Positions 1-7,891 of a stretch of 64,000 nucleotides of DNA are shown piece by piece; position 1 is the first letter of the stretch; the number at the start of each line of letters is the position of its first letter. The translations under genes and the position numbers were made by a program. The DNA comes from Rhizobium sp. P38BS-XIX (lineage in GTDB: Bacteria > Pseudomonadota > Alphaproteobacteria > Rhizobiales > Rhizobiaceae), in the NCBI RefSeq assembly GCF_012641435.1, contig NZ_JABAIJ010000001.1, forward strand, positions 186,001-250,000, written 5' to 3'. The notes under the pieces were generated by a model. It was not told where the DNA came from. It searched no databases and saw nothing but the letters and a program-made list of their open reading frames with translations.

Positions 1-149
1 CCGATGAAATTTTCACGACCGGAAACTACTCCAAGGTCGTCAGCGTTATTCGCCTCGATGATCGCGAACTTCAGGCCGGCCCGGTCGCCCGCAAGGCGCT
101 GGAACTCTACATGGATTGGGCTCACGGCCGCAGCGCCAGCGAAGAGTGA
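1..149 (+). CDS. ilvE: Branched-chain amino acid aminotransferase, C-terminal end (partial)
   Basis: Only the last 48 codons are present, read from base 3 to the TGA at 147-149; the gene starts before the window. The reading frame contains DEIFTTGNYSKVV followed by LQAGPVARKALELYMDWAH, which is the typical C-terminus of rhizobial class IV (fold type IV) PLP aminotransferases of the IlvE group. These interconvert leucine, isoleucine and valine with their 2-oxo acids in the cytoplasm. The identification rests on this short tail alone, so another class IV aminotransferase is possible. The next gene is convergent and its stop lies 60 bases away. Confidence 0.75.
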   Translation, partial: DEIFTTGNYSKVVSVIRLDDRELQAGPVARKALELYMDWAHGRSASEE

Positions 150-208
150 GAAGCGTGGGACGCGTCGCTGTCCCGCAGATGACGGTTGTAGCCTAAAGTT
201 GTTTTGCA

Positions 209-721
209 CTAGTCGGAATCATTTGGTGACGAAGAATGTGCAGCAAGCCATTCCATCAATTCCTCTCGGAAGCGTGTGTCCCCGATTTTAAACATGTCGA
301 GATAGAGCGTCGAGGCGAGTGAGTCATAGAAATGTTCCGGGTTGCGATTCGTGACGAAGGCATATAGTTCCCATGCCCTCGTGAGCGCCGTCTCCATCGT
401 TTCTTTATCTTGGTCTACGGTGACCAACGCGTGTTCAGCTAGAGCCCTGATGAACCAGGGATGATGTTCTTTCGCTTCCAATAGCCACCGGTCAGCCCGA
501 GCGGCCTCGGCGATTTCCTCTGGCTGATTTCCTGTCTGTAAAAGCACCAGATTTAACATCTTGGAGGAAGGGGGCCAGCGATGTTTAGGATCATTGACAA
601 AATTTAAACCGCAGGGTCGGCACCGAAAGCGCTGCATCTTTCGAACTTTCCCATTCTTCACGAAGTCTCTGGCGTAACAGCTAGGGCAATGGATATCTTC
701 ATCATCGTCCATATAAGCCAC
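209..721 (-). CDS. Zinc-ribbon protein of unknown function
   Basis: 170 codons from a GTG at 721 (an in-frame ATG lies at 712; neither has a strong ribosome binding site). The N-terminus carries a four-cysteine zinc ribbon, C12-x2-C15 and C34-x2-C37, spaced and flanked (NGK...QRFRC..CG) like the DNA-binding ribbon of IS1-type transposase InsA. The remaining 130 residues are helical and hydrophilic with no catalytic motif that I recognise, and there is no DDE domain or terminal inverted repeat, so this is not an insertion sequence. The gene starts one base after the stop of the 39-codon membrane peptide gene, so the two are probably co-translated. Codon and base use look AT-richer than in neighbouring genes, which suggests acquisition. 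No function is claimed. Confidence 0.7.
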   Translation of the reverse strand: MAYMDDDEDIHCPSCYARDFVKNGKVRKMQRFRCRPCGLNFVNDPKHRWPPSSKMLNLVLLQTGNQPEEIAEAARADRWLLEAKEHHPWFIRALAEHALVTVDQDKETMETALTRAWELYAFVTNRNPEHFYDSLASTLYLDMFKIGDTRFREELMEWLAAHSSSPNDSD

Positions 722-722
722 G

Positions 723-842
723 CTACTTTCGTACTCTTGACGAGCGCCTACGCCAGCTTCGCAGCTCTCGGAGAAGCGCGTTTATTGCGGCGATCAAGCC
801 AGTGATGGCAACGATTACGGCCGTTAATGAGAGTATATCCAA
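723..842 (-). CDS. 39-residue single-pass membrane peptide
   Basis: The start is TTG at 842, chosen because AGAAGGGA lies about six bases upstream; the longer upstream open frame has no hydrophobic or conserved character. The product begins MDILSLTAVIVAITGLIAA, a hydrophobic helix of about 20 residues, followed by a strongly basic tail (RELRSWRRRSSRVRK). The predicted topology is one membrane helix with the basic tail in the cytoplasm. The stop is separated by a single base from the GTG of the zinc-ribbon gene. Type I toxins and small regulatory membrane peptides look like this, but the sequence gives no direct proof of either. Confidence 0.5.
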   Translation of the reverse strand: MDILSLTAVIVAITGLIAAINALLRELRSWRRRSSRVRK

Positions 843-970
843 CTGTCGTCCCTTCTGGCTATTTGAGATGCCATCAGGATATGATTTGCTGCCTTTGCTG
901 CAACGATGAATTTTACACAAAATTAAGAGATAGATGGGGCGATACAAAATGGGTGGAGATGCAGCCTGGC

Positions 971-2200
971 TTACTCCACTTCCTTCTTCGGGCTGACCCA
1001 CCAGCAATAGACCGCTCCTATCGCGAGCAACACGCAGGTGCCGAGGAAGACGGCGCGCATGCCGATATGGCCGCCGACGAAGCCGCCGATGACGGGACCT
1101 GCCACCTGGCCGACATATTGCGACGAGATGGAAAGGCCGAGGATACTGCCGGTGGCCGCGTTGGGAACGCTATGTCGGATGACGGCCGTAATGCAGGGTA
1201 ACAGGCCGCCGAGCGCTATCCCCATCAGGAAGCGGAGCGCGATCAGCTGCCAGGCCGAGGTCACGAAGGCCTGCGGAATGAGCAGCAGCGCCGCAACGGC
1301 AAGAGCCGCCATGATGACGGTCCAGTGGCCGATACGATCGGCCAGCTTGCCGAGCCACGATGCCGACAGGATACTGCCGAGCGCGGCAGCGGCCATGACC
1401 ACGCCCGATACCATCGTCACCTGCGCGTCGCTGACGAACTGCGCGACATAAACGGTAATGATCGGCTCGATCGACATATTGGCGAGCATCAGCAGCAGGC
1501 CGAGCGACAGCATCGCCATGACAGGGCGCTTGTCCGGAATGGATGCCCAGCTGCCGGCGGCTTTGGCAGCCTTCTTCCTTGCCGTGGACTTCTCCTCCTT
1601 GATCAGGAATGTCGTTGCCAGGAAGGTGAAGAAGATGATGCCACCCGCAAGCAGGAAGGTGCCGCGAATGCCGATCAGCGGCGGCAACGCGCCACCGATC
1701 AGCGGTCCGACAAGATTGCCTGCCATGATGCCGGCAGAGAGCGTGCCCAGCGCCCAGGCGGAACGATGCTTCGGCGTTTGTGCCGCCACCAGCACCATCG
1801 AGCCCGAGGAGTAGCCGCCGGCAAGGCCGGTGAACAGGCGCAGCGCCACCAGCTGCCAGACGTTGCCGGCCATGCCCATCAGCGAGATGGCGATCGTCAT
1901 GCCGAGGCTGGCGCGCACCAGCATCAGCTTGCGGCCATATATATCGCCGAGCCGCCCCCAGAGCGGGGCGACGAAGGCGGCGGCAAAGAAGGTGGCGCCA
2001 TAGGCGATGCCGGACCATTGCACGATCGCGGCCTTATCCGTGACGCCGAGTTCTTCGACATATAGGGGCAGGAACGGGAGCAGCAGCGTCATCGCCACGA
2101 TCGTCGTGAACGAGCCGAGGAGGCAGATGATTAGGTTCCGCATCCAATGCGCGGTTTCCGGCTCGGCTGGTGCCGCCGCATCCCATCTCGTCTCAGTCAT
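971..2200 (-). CDS. MFS transporter, drug:H+ antiporter type
   Basis: A 409-residue inner-membrane protein with about twelve hydrophobic segments. The loop between helices 2 and 3 carries the major facilitator motif A (GRLGDIYGRK, residues 82-91), and a second, weaker copy (GKLADRIGHW) appears in the C-terminal half, as expected for the two six-helix repeats. The closest general type is the multidrug/tetracycline efflux group (12-TMS DHA1); the substrate cannot be read from sequence. Its ATG overlaps the TGA of the upstream PEBP gene (ATGA), so the two are translationally coupled in one operon. It ends near the small membrane peptide gene, which runs the same way. Confidence 0.88.
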   Translation of the reverse strand: MTETRWDAAAPAEPETAHWMRNLIICLLGSFTTIVAMTLLLPFLPLYVEELGVTDKAAIVQWSGIAYGATFFAAAFVAPLWGRLGDIYGRKLMLVRASLGMTIAISLMGMAGNVWQLVALRLFTGLAGGYSSGSMVLVAAQTPKHRSAWALGTLSAGIMAGNLVGPLIGGALPPLIGIRGTFLLAGGIIFFTFLATTFLIKEEKSTARKKAAKAAGSWASIPDKRPVMAMLSLGLLLMLANMSIEPIITVYVAQFVSDAQVTMVSGVVMAAAALGSILSASWLGKLADRIGHWTVIMAALAVAALLLIPQAFVTSAWQLIALRFLMGIALGGLLPCITAVIRHSVPNAATGSILGLSISSQYVGQVAGPVIGGFVGGHIGMRAVFLGTCVLLAIGAVYCWWVSPKKEVE

Positions 2201-2883
2201 TTCTTGGCCTTTGCATTCAATGTGTAAAACAGTTCCTGGCTGCCCGATGCCAGGATATGACCCTTTGCTGCAGCGAGGAGATCGGCGCGGGTGAAAAGGT
2301 CCGGCAGGTTCAGTCTGTTGACGTCTAGCGCATAGACGGTGACGTGGTAGCTGTGGATGTGCTCGTCATTCCAGGGCGGGCAGGCGCCCATATAACCGCC
2401 ATGCGGCCCATCCTTCAAGTTGCCGCCGCCGGCGCCGTTCTGGCCGCGCCGTCCATAGGCGGTGCGCTCGAGCTTTAGTCCCTGAGCTGAAGAGCCGTTT
2501 CCATCCGTGCCCTCGGCAAGGTGGGTACGCGACGCCGGGATATCGGCGAGCACCCAATGAACGAACTCCATCCGTTTGAAATCCTTCGGGATGGTCTTGT
2601 CGGCCTTGTTGAACAGCGAGAAGTCGCTGGGAACGTCCGGATCGACCATGGTCAGCGCATAGGAACGCGTGCCCTTGGGGCCCTTCGACCAGGATACGGC
2701 CAGGCTTTTGTTGGGTCCGGGTGCCGATTTGTCGTATGGCGTGGAGATGCAGGAGGCATTTTCCGGCAGCAGCATCCGGCCATCGCTCTTGGCAAACGTC
2801 ACCTTCAGATCGGCCGATAGGGCCGGGCTGGCGACAGCTGCTGCGATGACGGTGGCGTTCAGAAGGTTGAGCATGTTTTTCAT
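2197..2883 (-). CDS. Secreted YbhB/YbcL-type PEBP family protein
   Basis: The start is the ATG at 2883, preceded by GAAAGGG; the longer open frame upstream is spurious. The 228-residue product begins with a signal peptide (MKNMLNLLNATVIAAAVASP, cleavage likely after ALSA near residue 24) and is therefore periplasmic. The phosphatidylethanolamine-binding protein fold is shown by TMVDPDVPS in the first half and GPHGGYMGACPPWNDEHIHSY..VYALD in the second, the pair of motifs forming the anion-binding pocket. Bacterial members are called Raf-kinase-inhibitor-like proteins, but their role is unknown. The stop overlaps the start of the MFS gene. Confidence 0.88.
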   Translation of the reverse strand: MKNMLNLLNATVIAAAVASPALSADLKVTFAKSDGRMLLPENASCISTPYDKSAPGPNKSLAVSWSKGPKGTRSYALTMVDPDVPSDFSLFNKADKTIPKDFKRMEFVHWVLADIPASRTHLAEGTDGNGSSAQGLKLERTAYGRRGQNGAGGGNLKDGPHGGYMGACPPWNDEHIHSYHVTVYALDVNRLNLPDLFTRADLLAAAKGHILASGSQELFYTLNAKAKK

Positions 2884-2989
2884 GATGTTGCCCTTTCGCG
2901 GTTCGCTCCTGTGAGCTTCGAGGGCAGGGTCTAACAAATCGGTGGCGAGCGTCGGCGCACGCAAACGCTCAAAATGCTGTCGCAAACGC

Positions 2990-3805
2990 TCACGCGCGGC
3001 GAAGTCGTTCTGCAAAGCGGCGAGGCGAGCGATAGCCGGTGGCGAGCGCGGCTTCCCGCAGCGAAAGCCCGTCTTCGGCAAGAAGGGTCGTTGCCAGCGC
3101 CACGCGCTCGCTTGTCAGCACATCGCGCAGGGACGTTCCCTCGCGCGACAGGCGCCGGCGCAGCGTCGCGTTGCTCGTGCCGAGTTCGGCGGCGATGAGA
3201 TCGGCCGTCCATGGGCGATCGGGTTGCCAGCGCACCAATCCCCGCACTGCTTCTGCGGTGGTCCCGGTTGAACGGGGCAGGGCGCCGCGCATCCCGAGAA
3301 CCATCAGGATTTCGAGAAGACGGTGTTCGATCAGCGGGACCGGCATGTTGCCGCCGGCAATGCCTTCGCCGGCATGGCTGATGGCGGCGGCCAGCAACGG
3401 ATCGAGCGGCAGGTCGATCTGGGATGCGGGCCGGGCCGGCGGGAAGGCCTTTGCCGCGCGGCGCGTCAATTCCTCAGGAAAGGTAATGAAGATTGCCCGA
3501 TAGACGCCGGTCTGTGGATCGGGGTCGTTCACGACATCGCCGCTCCACCCGGCCGGCAGCACAAGCACCGTACCGGCCGCGAAATGCCGCTGTCGTCCCA
3601 TGCTGATGATTTCCTTGGAACCTTCGAGGATGGCGACGATTGAAACCTGTGAAAAGGCGGAGCCGGCAATGCGCTCGCGTTCGCGTGTGACGAAGGTGAA
3701 AAGCGTCGAATAGCTGCCGATGCCGCTCGGCGCGGCGACCGGGCGATTGTCCTTCGCCGCCAGGCGGCGCAGCTTTTCCAAGATGTGATGATGAGCCTCG
3801 GACAC
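2990..3805 (-). CDS. AraC family transcriptional regulator
   Basis: The start is the GTG at 3805, which has CAGGAAG nine bases upstream; an ATG at 3904 in the same frame has no ribosome binding site and lies against the large palindrome. The 271-residue product has an N-terminal cupin-like effector domain (about residues 1-165) and a C-terminal AraC/XylS double helix-turn-helix (WTADLIAAELGTSNATLRRRL, then LSLREAALATGYRSPRRFAERL). The protein stops right after RRFAERLRRA, about 10-15 residues earlier than most family members, so the last DNA-contacting helix may be clipped. It is divergent from the NTF2-like gene, with the palindrome at 3908-3938 between them. Confidence 0.85.
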   Translation of the reverse strand: MSEAHHHILEKLRRLAAKDNRPVAAPSGIGSYSTLFTFVTRERERIAGSAFSQVSIVAILEGSKEIISMGRQRHFAAGTVLVLPAGWSGDVVNDPDPQTGVYRAIFITFPEELTRRAAKAFPPARPASQIDLPLDPLLAAAISHAGEGIAGGNMPVPLIEHRLLEILMVLGMRGALPRSTGTTAEAVRGLVRWQPDRPWTADLIAAELGTSNATLRRRLSREGTSLRDVLTSERVALATTLLAEDGLSLREAALATGYRSPRRFAERLRRA

Positions 3806-3907
3806 GGCGATGGCTTCCTGCTGACATGGGGGTATCGCAGAGTTTGAACCACCGAGATGGCAATGCCAAGTCCGCAAAGCGCCTTGTCGGTTCTCCTGGC
3901 TCATGTT

Positions 3908-3938
3908 ATAAACTGATTGCATATTGCAATCAGTTTAT
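3908..3938. promoter_or_regulatory. Perfect 14-base inverted repeat, probable operator
   Basis: ATAAACTGATTGCA at 3908-3921 is followed by the spacer TAT and its exact reverse complement TGCAATCAGTTTAT at 3925-3938. It sits between the divergent AraC-type gene (start 3805) and the NTF2-like gene (start 3981), 43 bases before the latter. No run of T follows, so it looks like a dimer-binding operator rather than a terminator. Which protein binds it is inference; the neighbouring AraC regulator is the obvious candidate, although AraC sites are usually direct repeats and a TetR- or MarR-type dimer would fit the symmetry better. Confidence 0.6.
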
Positions 3939-3980
3939 TGAACAAACCTCGATTGCCTGATGTAAAGGAGGAGAAACATC

Positions 3981-4325
3981 ATGGATTCTCTCGAAAATGC
4001 GCGTTGCGATACGGTCAGGCGTCTGTTTGCCGCCTACCTTGCCCAGCATCCCGATATCGTCGAGCCGATGCTGACGGAGGATTTCACCTTTTCCAGCCCA
4101 CGCGACGACCACATCGACCGCAAGAGCTATTTCGAACACTGCTGGCCGAAGGAGAAGGTCTTTTGCGATATCCATATCGAGCATCTCGTTGCTGACGGCG
4201 ACGACGTGATCGTTGGCTATCGGGCAGAGAAGATCGATGGCGGCAGCTTTCGCAATGTCGAGATGATCCGCTTCGCCGGGGATCGGATCGCTGAAGTGAA
4301 CGTTTATTTCGGGCGGAACGTGTAG
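3981..4325 (+). CDS. NTF2-like (SnoaL fold) protein
   Basis: 114 residues from an ATG with a strong ribosome binding site (AAAGGAGGAG, seven bases upstream). The pattern RRLFAAYLAQHPDIVEPMLTEDFTF..SP at the N-terminus and a C-terminal strand pair ending VNVYFGRNV is that of the small NTF2-like alpha+beta barrel group (SnoaL_2 and relatives), which includes limonene-epoxide-hydrolase-like enzymes and simple ligand-binding proteins. No catalytic residues can be assigned. It is transcribed away from the AraC regulator across the palindromic operator, so it is probably that regulator's target. It is convergent with the racemase-like gene, four bases downstream. Confidence 0.75.
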   Translation: MDSLENARCDTVRRLFAAYLAQHPDIVEPMLTEDFTFSSPRDDHIDRKSYFEHCWPKEKVFCDIHIEHLVADGDDVIVGYRAEKIDGGSFRNVEMIRFAGDRIAEVNVYFGRNV

Positions 4326-4329
4326 CGGT

Positions 4330-5064
4330 TCAGCCGGCGGCGCTCTTCGCCACCGCTGCCGCAAGGGCTGCCGCCGGGCCGGTCATCGGTCGTTCTACAT
4401 GGTCCGGCAGAAGGTCGGCAGCATCCGTCATTGAAGCCTGCGCGAAAGCGATCGTGGCGGCACCCTCGCTATTTGCCACTTTCACTGCATCGGCGATGCA
4501 GAAAAGATAAGCCTTCAGATCGCCCGCCCGGAAGTGCGCCCATGCGCCGGGAACCAGTCGAACCTCGATTTCGGCGCGCGTCGCTCTTGCAGCCGCTTCG
4601 AAAAGCGTTGTTGTCGGTGCGATGGTCGTTTCGACGGTACAGAGGACGACAACCTTGCCGCCCTTCTTGACGGCTTGCTCCGCCAGCATCGCATCGGCCC
4701 GAATGATCGGTACCGCAGCACCTGCCGCGACCTTCGATGCCGCCGGTCCGAGCGTCGAGCAGTTGAGCACCACGGCATCGGCGTCTCTCGCGAGAGTTAG
4801 CAGGAGCGCCGCGGTCTCGTCCGAAATCTCTTCTGTGAGGTGGCCTACCGCTTCGGCGGCAAGAAGCAGATCGGATCGGACATGGTGGCGCAACATGCCG
4901 GGCGGCAACCCCAATGCATTTGCCGCGGCCTCATAGACGGCGATGTTGCTTTCGGCGGTGTGCAGGCAGGCGATGGTCACGGGATGTCTCGCGGCTGTCA
5001 AAAGGTCAGCGAACTTAGCTTTGCTGGTGCAGCGTGTCGACGTCTGCATAGCGCCGTCAGTCAT
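4330..5064 (-). CDS. Aspartate/glutamate racemase superfamily protein
   Basis: 244 residues. The motif VVLNCSTLGPAA near residue 100 holds the N-terminal-half cysteine of the cofactor-independent Asp/Glu/hydantoin racemase superfamily. The second half contains VVVLCTVETTIAPTTTLFEAA, where the second catalytic cysteine/threonine region lies. Members interconvert amino acid or hydantoin enantiomers by a two-base mechanism; the substrate of this one is unknown. The start at 5064 has only a weak ribosome binding site; an in-frame ATG at 5049 is an alternative. It shares the intergenic region with sodB, divergently. Confidence 0.75.
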   Translation of the reverse strand: MTDGAMQTSTRCTSKAKFADLLTAARHPVTIACLHTAESNIAVYEAAANALGLPPGMLRHHVRSDLLLAAEAVGHLTEEISDETAALLLTLARDADAVVLNCSTLGPAASKVAAGAAVPIIRADAMLAEQAVKKGGKVVVLCTVETTIAPTTTLFEAAARATRAEIEVRLVPGAWAHFRAGDLKAYLFCIADAVKVANSEGAATIAFAQASMTDAADLLPDHVERPMTGPAAALAAAVAKSAAG

Positions 5065-5251
5065 CTATCCAAACTTGATCATATGCCGTAAGGAAAACTT
5101 CTAAGTCGATGCTATACCTGATTGAAAAATAGGGCAATTTTTGCTCTCGCGTGCAACTTTTTTGGCATGTCGCCGGTTGCTCTTCCAGGCGACCGCTCCT
5201 ATGTTCCGGTTCACCTGCCGACGCAATTTTTTGCCAAGAGGAGATATGACC

Positions 5252-5854
5252 ATGGCTTTCGAATTGCCTGAACTTCCGTACGATTACGATGCACTTTCGC
5301 CCTTCATGTCGCGTGAGACGCTTGAGTATCACCACGACAAGCACCACAAGGCTTACGTCGACAACGGCAACAAGCTTGCTGCAGAAGCAGGTCTCGCCGA
5401 TCTGTCGCTCGAAGAGATCGTGAAGAAGTCTTTCGGCACCAATGCGGGCCTCTTCAACAATGCAGCCCAGCACTACAACCACATCCATTTCTGGAAGTGG
5501 ATGAAGAAGGGCGGCGGCGGCAACAAGCTGCCGGGCAAGCTCGAAGCAGCTTTTGCCTCCGATCTCGGTGGCTACGACAAGTTCAAGGCTGATTTCGCCG
5601 CTGCAGGCGCCACTCAGTTCGGCTCCGGCTGGGCATGGGTTTCCGTCAAGAACGGCAAGCTCGAAATCTCCAAGACCCCGAACGGCGAAAACCCGCTCGT
5701 TCACGGTGCAGATCCGATCCTCGGTGTCGACGTTTGGGAACACTCCTACTACATCGACTACCGCAACCTGCGTCCGAAGTACCTCGAAGCCTTCGTCGAT
5801 AGCCTGATCAACTGGGACTACGTCCTGGAGCGCTACGAAGCCGCTACGAAGTAA
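5252..5854 (+). CDS. sodB: Superoxide dismutase, Fe/Mn type
   Basis: The start is the ATG at 5252, eight bases after AGAGGAG; the ATG at 5246 is too close to that site. The 200-residue protein has all four metal ligands, His27 (LEYHHDKHH), His77 (NAAQHYNHIHFW), Asp160 and His164 (DVWEHSYYIDY). Gln73 in NAAQ is the active-site glutamine position of iron enzymes, while GSGWAWVSV looks manganese-like; rhizobial SodB enzymes are known to accept either metal. It disproportionates superoxide to peroxide and oxygen in the cytoplasm. The absence of a signal peptide agrees. A rho-independent terminator follows. Confidence 0.95.
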   Translation: MAFELPELPYDYDALSPFMSRETLEYHHDKHHKAYVDNGNKLAAEAGLADLSLEEIVKKSFGTNAGLFNNAAQHYNHIHFWKWMKKGGGGNKLPGKLEAAFASDLGGYDKFKADFAAAGATQFGSGWAWVSVKNGKLEISKTPNGENPLVHGADPILGVDVWEHSYYIDYRNLRPKYLEAFVDSLINWDYVLERYEAATK

Positions 5855-5879
5855 GGTTCGCCGTACAGGCTGGCTTTCG

Positions 5880-5913
5880 CACCCGGCGTCTTTTTGGGCG
5901 TCGGGTGTTTTCT
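5880..5913 (+). terminator. Rho-independent terminator of sodB
   Basis: CACCCGGCGTC (5880-5890) pairs with GGCGTCGGGTG (5897-5907) over 11 base pairs including two G-U pairs, with a TTTTTG loop, followed by TTTTCTT. It lies 25 bases after the sodB stop. Confidence 0.8.
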
Positions 5914-5986
5914 TATCCGCAAGCATCTCATGATATCATCCGCGTGCCGCTTACCGCCCCCAAAGGAGGCCGCCCAAGGAGGCTGA

Positions 5987-6829
5987 ATGCAGTCCGCACC
6001 GCTCTTCCGCTTTGGCGTTATCGCTGATCCGCAATATGCCGATCTCGAGCCTAATCTCGCTCTCAATCGCTATCCCGCCGATAGCCTCCTCAAGCTCCGC
6101 GCGGCAATCGATGAGTTCAATCGACACGATCTCGCCTTCGTCGTCACGCTCGGCGACATCATCGATCGTGAATGGAAGAGTTTCGACGCCGTTCTGCCAG
6201 TCTATGAGGCACTGCGTCACCCCAGGCATTTCCTGCTCGGCAATCACGATTTTGTCGTGGGAGCCGAACATCTCGCTACGGTGCCCGCTCGCGTCGGCAT
6301 GCCTGCCGCCAATTACGATTTCGTCCTTTCCGGCTATCGCTTCATCGCGCTCGACGGCAACGAGATCAGCGTTTTTGCCTCGCCGGAAGGCGACCCGCGT
6401 CGCCAGCAGGCGAAAGACATGATGCTGGCGCTCGAAAACGCTGGCGCGCCCAACGGACAACGCTGGAACGGCGCGATCGGAGACGAACAATATGATTGGC
6501 TTGCCGCGAAGCTCACGGCAGCAAAGCTGGCGGGCGAGAGGGTTATCGTCATGAACCATTATCCGGTCTTCCCGGATGATGCGCATAATGCCTTGAACAG
6601 CGACCGCATGCTGGCATTGCTGGCCGAGCACGACCATGTCGTTGCCTACCTTAATGGCCACAATCACGCCGGTAATTTCGGGGTGTCGGATGGGACCTAC
6701 TTCGTCAACTTCAAGGGCATGGTCGATACGCAGGATACCAGTGCCTACGCCATCGTCTCGGTCTATGAGGACCGCTTGGAGATCACCGGCTTCGGCCGCG
6801 AGACCGATAGAACGCTGATGCTTCGCTGA
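5987..6829 (+). CDS. Metallophosphoesterase, ADP-ribose/CDP-alcohol diphosphatase-like
   Basis: 280 residues with the calcineurin-like phosphoesterase motifs in order: GVIADPQYAD (residues 10-19), LGDIID, LGNHDF, MNHYP and NGHNH. The first motif has Q in place of the usual second-position histidine (D-x-Q rather than D-x-H), which is typical of the Mn-dependent ADP-ribose/CDP-alcohol diphosphatase group and not of generic phosphoesterases. The likely reaction is hydrolysis of a nucleotide diphosphate linkage with two metal ions, in the cytoplasm. There is no signal peptide. The gene stands alone after the sodB terminator and is convergent with the AraC gene that follows, three bases away. Confidence 0.82.
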   Translation: MQSAPLFRFGVIADPQYADLEPNLALNRYPADSLLKLRAAIDEFNRHDLAFVVTLGDIIDREWKSFDAVLPVYEALRHPRHFLLGNHDFVVGAEHLATVPARVGMPAANYDFVLSGYRFIALDGNEISVFASPEGDPRRQQAKDMMLALENAGAPNGQRWNGAIGDEQYDWLAAKLTAAKLAGERVIVMNHYPVFPDDAHNALNSDRMLALLAEHDHVVAYLNGHNHAGNFGVSDGTYFVNFKGMVDTQDTSAYAIVSVYEDRLEITGFGRETDRTLMLR

Positions 6830-6832
6830 TGC

Positions 6833-7729
6833 TCACTCCGCCGCCATCCGCATTTCGGTTACATCCTTTTTCGGCGGCGTGCCGAACATGCGGGCATACT
6901 CGCGGCTGAACTGCGAGGCGCTTTCATAGCCGACCTGATAAGCCGCACTCTCCACATTGGCATAGCCGGCGGCCATCAGGCGGCGAGCCTCCAGCAGCCG
7001 CATCTGCTTTTGATATTGCAGCGGCGTCATGGAGGTCAGCGTCTTGAAATGTTGGTGGAAGGATGAAGGGCTCATGCGCGCGGCGGCGGCCAGTTGCTCG
7101 ATGCGCATCGGCTCCGCAAAGTGGTCGCGCAACAGGCGGATGGCATCGGCAATGCGCCGGGTCTGACCGTCCGGCAATACCAGCTTGCAGACCTCGCCAC
7201 CATTCGGGCCGGTGAGCAGCCAGAAGCAGATTTCCCGCATGATCGCCGGATAAAGCACCGGAATGGCGCTCGGCGTCGCAAGCATGCGGGTCAGTCGCAC
7301 AAGGCAATCTTCCAGCGACTGGTTCAGATCTTCAACGAAGATGGCGAGCCGGGCGCTGCCTGTCGGCTTTGGTGGCTTGTCGAGCTGTTCCATCACCTCG
7401 CGCAGAACGCCGACATCGAATTCGAGCGAGATCGCCATGTAGGGCTTCTCTTCGCTCGCTTCGATCACGCGGCCGGAGGCGGGCAGCTCGATGCTGATGA
7501 TCAGCGCCTGCATTTGCCGATAGTCGATGACCCTTTCGTTCAACATCAGCTGTTTTGCACCCTGAACGATGACGCAGAGTGCAGGCCGGTAGACCATCGC
7601 ATGCGGCATTTTCAGTTCCGTCGAACGCATGATGTGCAGGCCATCGATGCCGGTCGGAAAAACGCCGTTCGCGCCGCCGTCGCTGGCTTCGATGAAGCGC
7701 GATATCGCCTCTTTCAGGGCTGATGACAT
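6833..7729 (-). CDS. AraC family regulator with AraC_N domain
   Basis: The ATG at 7729 follows GGAG by seven bases; a TTG two codons upstream is less likely. The 298-residue protein has the N-terminal AraC_N ligand domain (about residues 20-175, with PHAMVYRPALCVIVQGAKQ) and a C-terminal pair of helix-turn-helices (MSPSSFHQHFKTLTSMTPLQYQKQMRL, then ESASQFSREYARMFGTPP). Proteins of this architecture, such as YqhC, often control a divergent oxidoreductase gene. Here the divergent neighbour is the SDR at 7892, which fits that pattern. The effector is unknown. Confidence 0.9.
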   Translation of the reverse strand: MSSALKEAISRFIEASDGGANGVFPTGIDGLHIMRSTELKMPHAMVYRPALCVIVQGAKQLMLNERVIDYRQMQALIISIELPASGRVIEASEEKPYMAISLEFDVGVLREVMEQLDKPPKPTGSARLAIFVEDLNQSLEDCLVRLTRMLATPSAIPVLYPAIMREICFWLLTGPNGGEVCKLVLPDGQTRRIADAIRLLRDHFAEPMRIEQLAAAARMSPSSFHQHFKTLTSMTPLQYQKQMRLLEARRLMAAGYANVESAAYQVGYESASQFSREYARMFGTPPKKDVTEMRMAAE

Positions 7730-7891
7730 GACCAATCTCCGCGGCAGGATGTGCTGTCCTTATCATAGCAGCGCGAAGCGCACCGGCAAGGCACTTGGAG
7801 GAATAGGCAAGAAATTCGAGAGTTCCGGCATTCAAGGAAATGGTCGCCAAGGCGTAACCTGTTGTCATCATGCATCCCCTGGAGAACGCTT

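Noticed and set aside
150..208. Terminator between ilvE and the zinc-ribbon gene
   Set aside because: GGGAC/GTCCC has only five pairs with a long loop and no T run on either strand, so it is not convincing.
209..721. Insertion sequence of the IS1 family
   Set aside because: Only the zinc ribbon resembles InsA; no DDE domain, terminal inverted repeats or target duplication can be seen.
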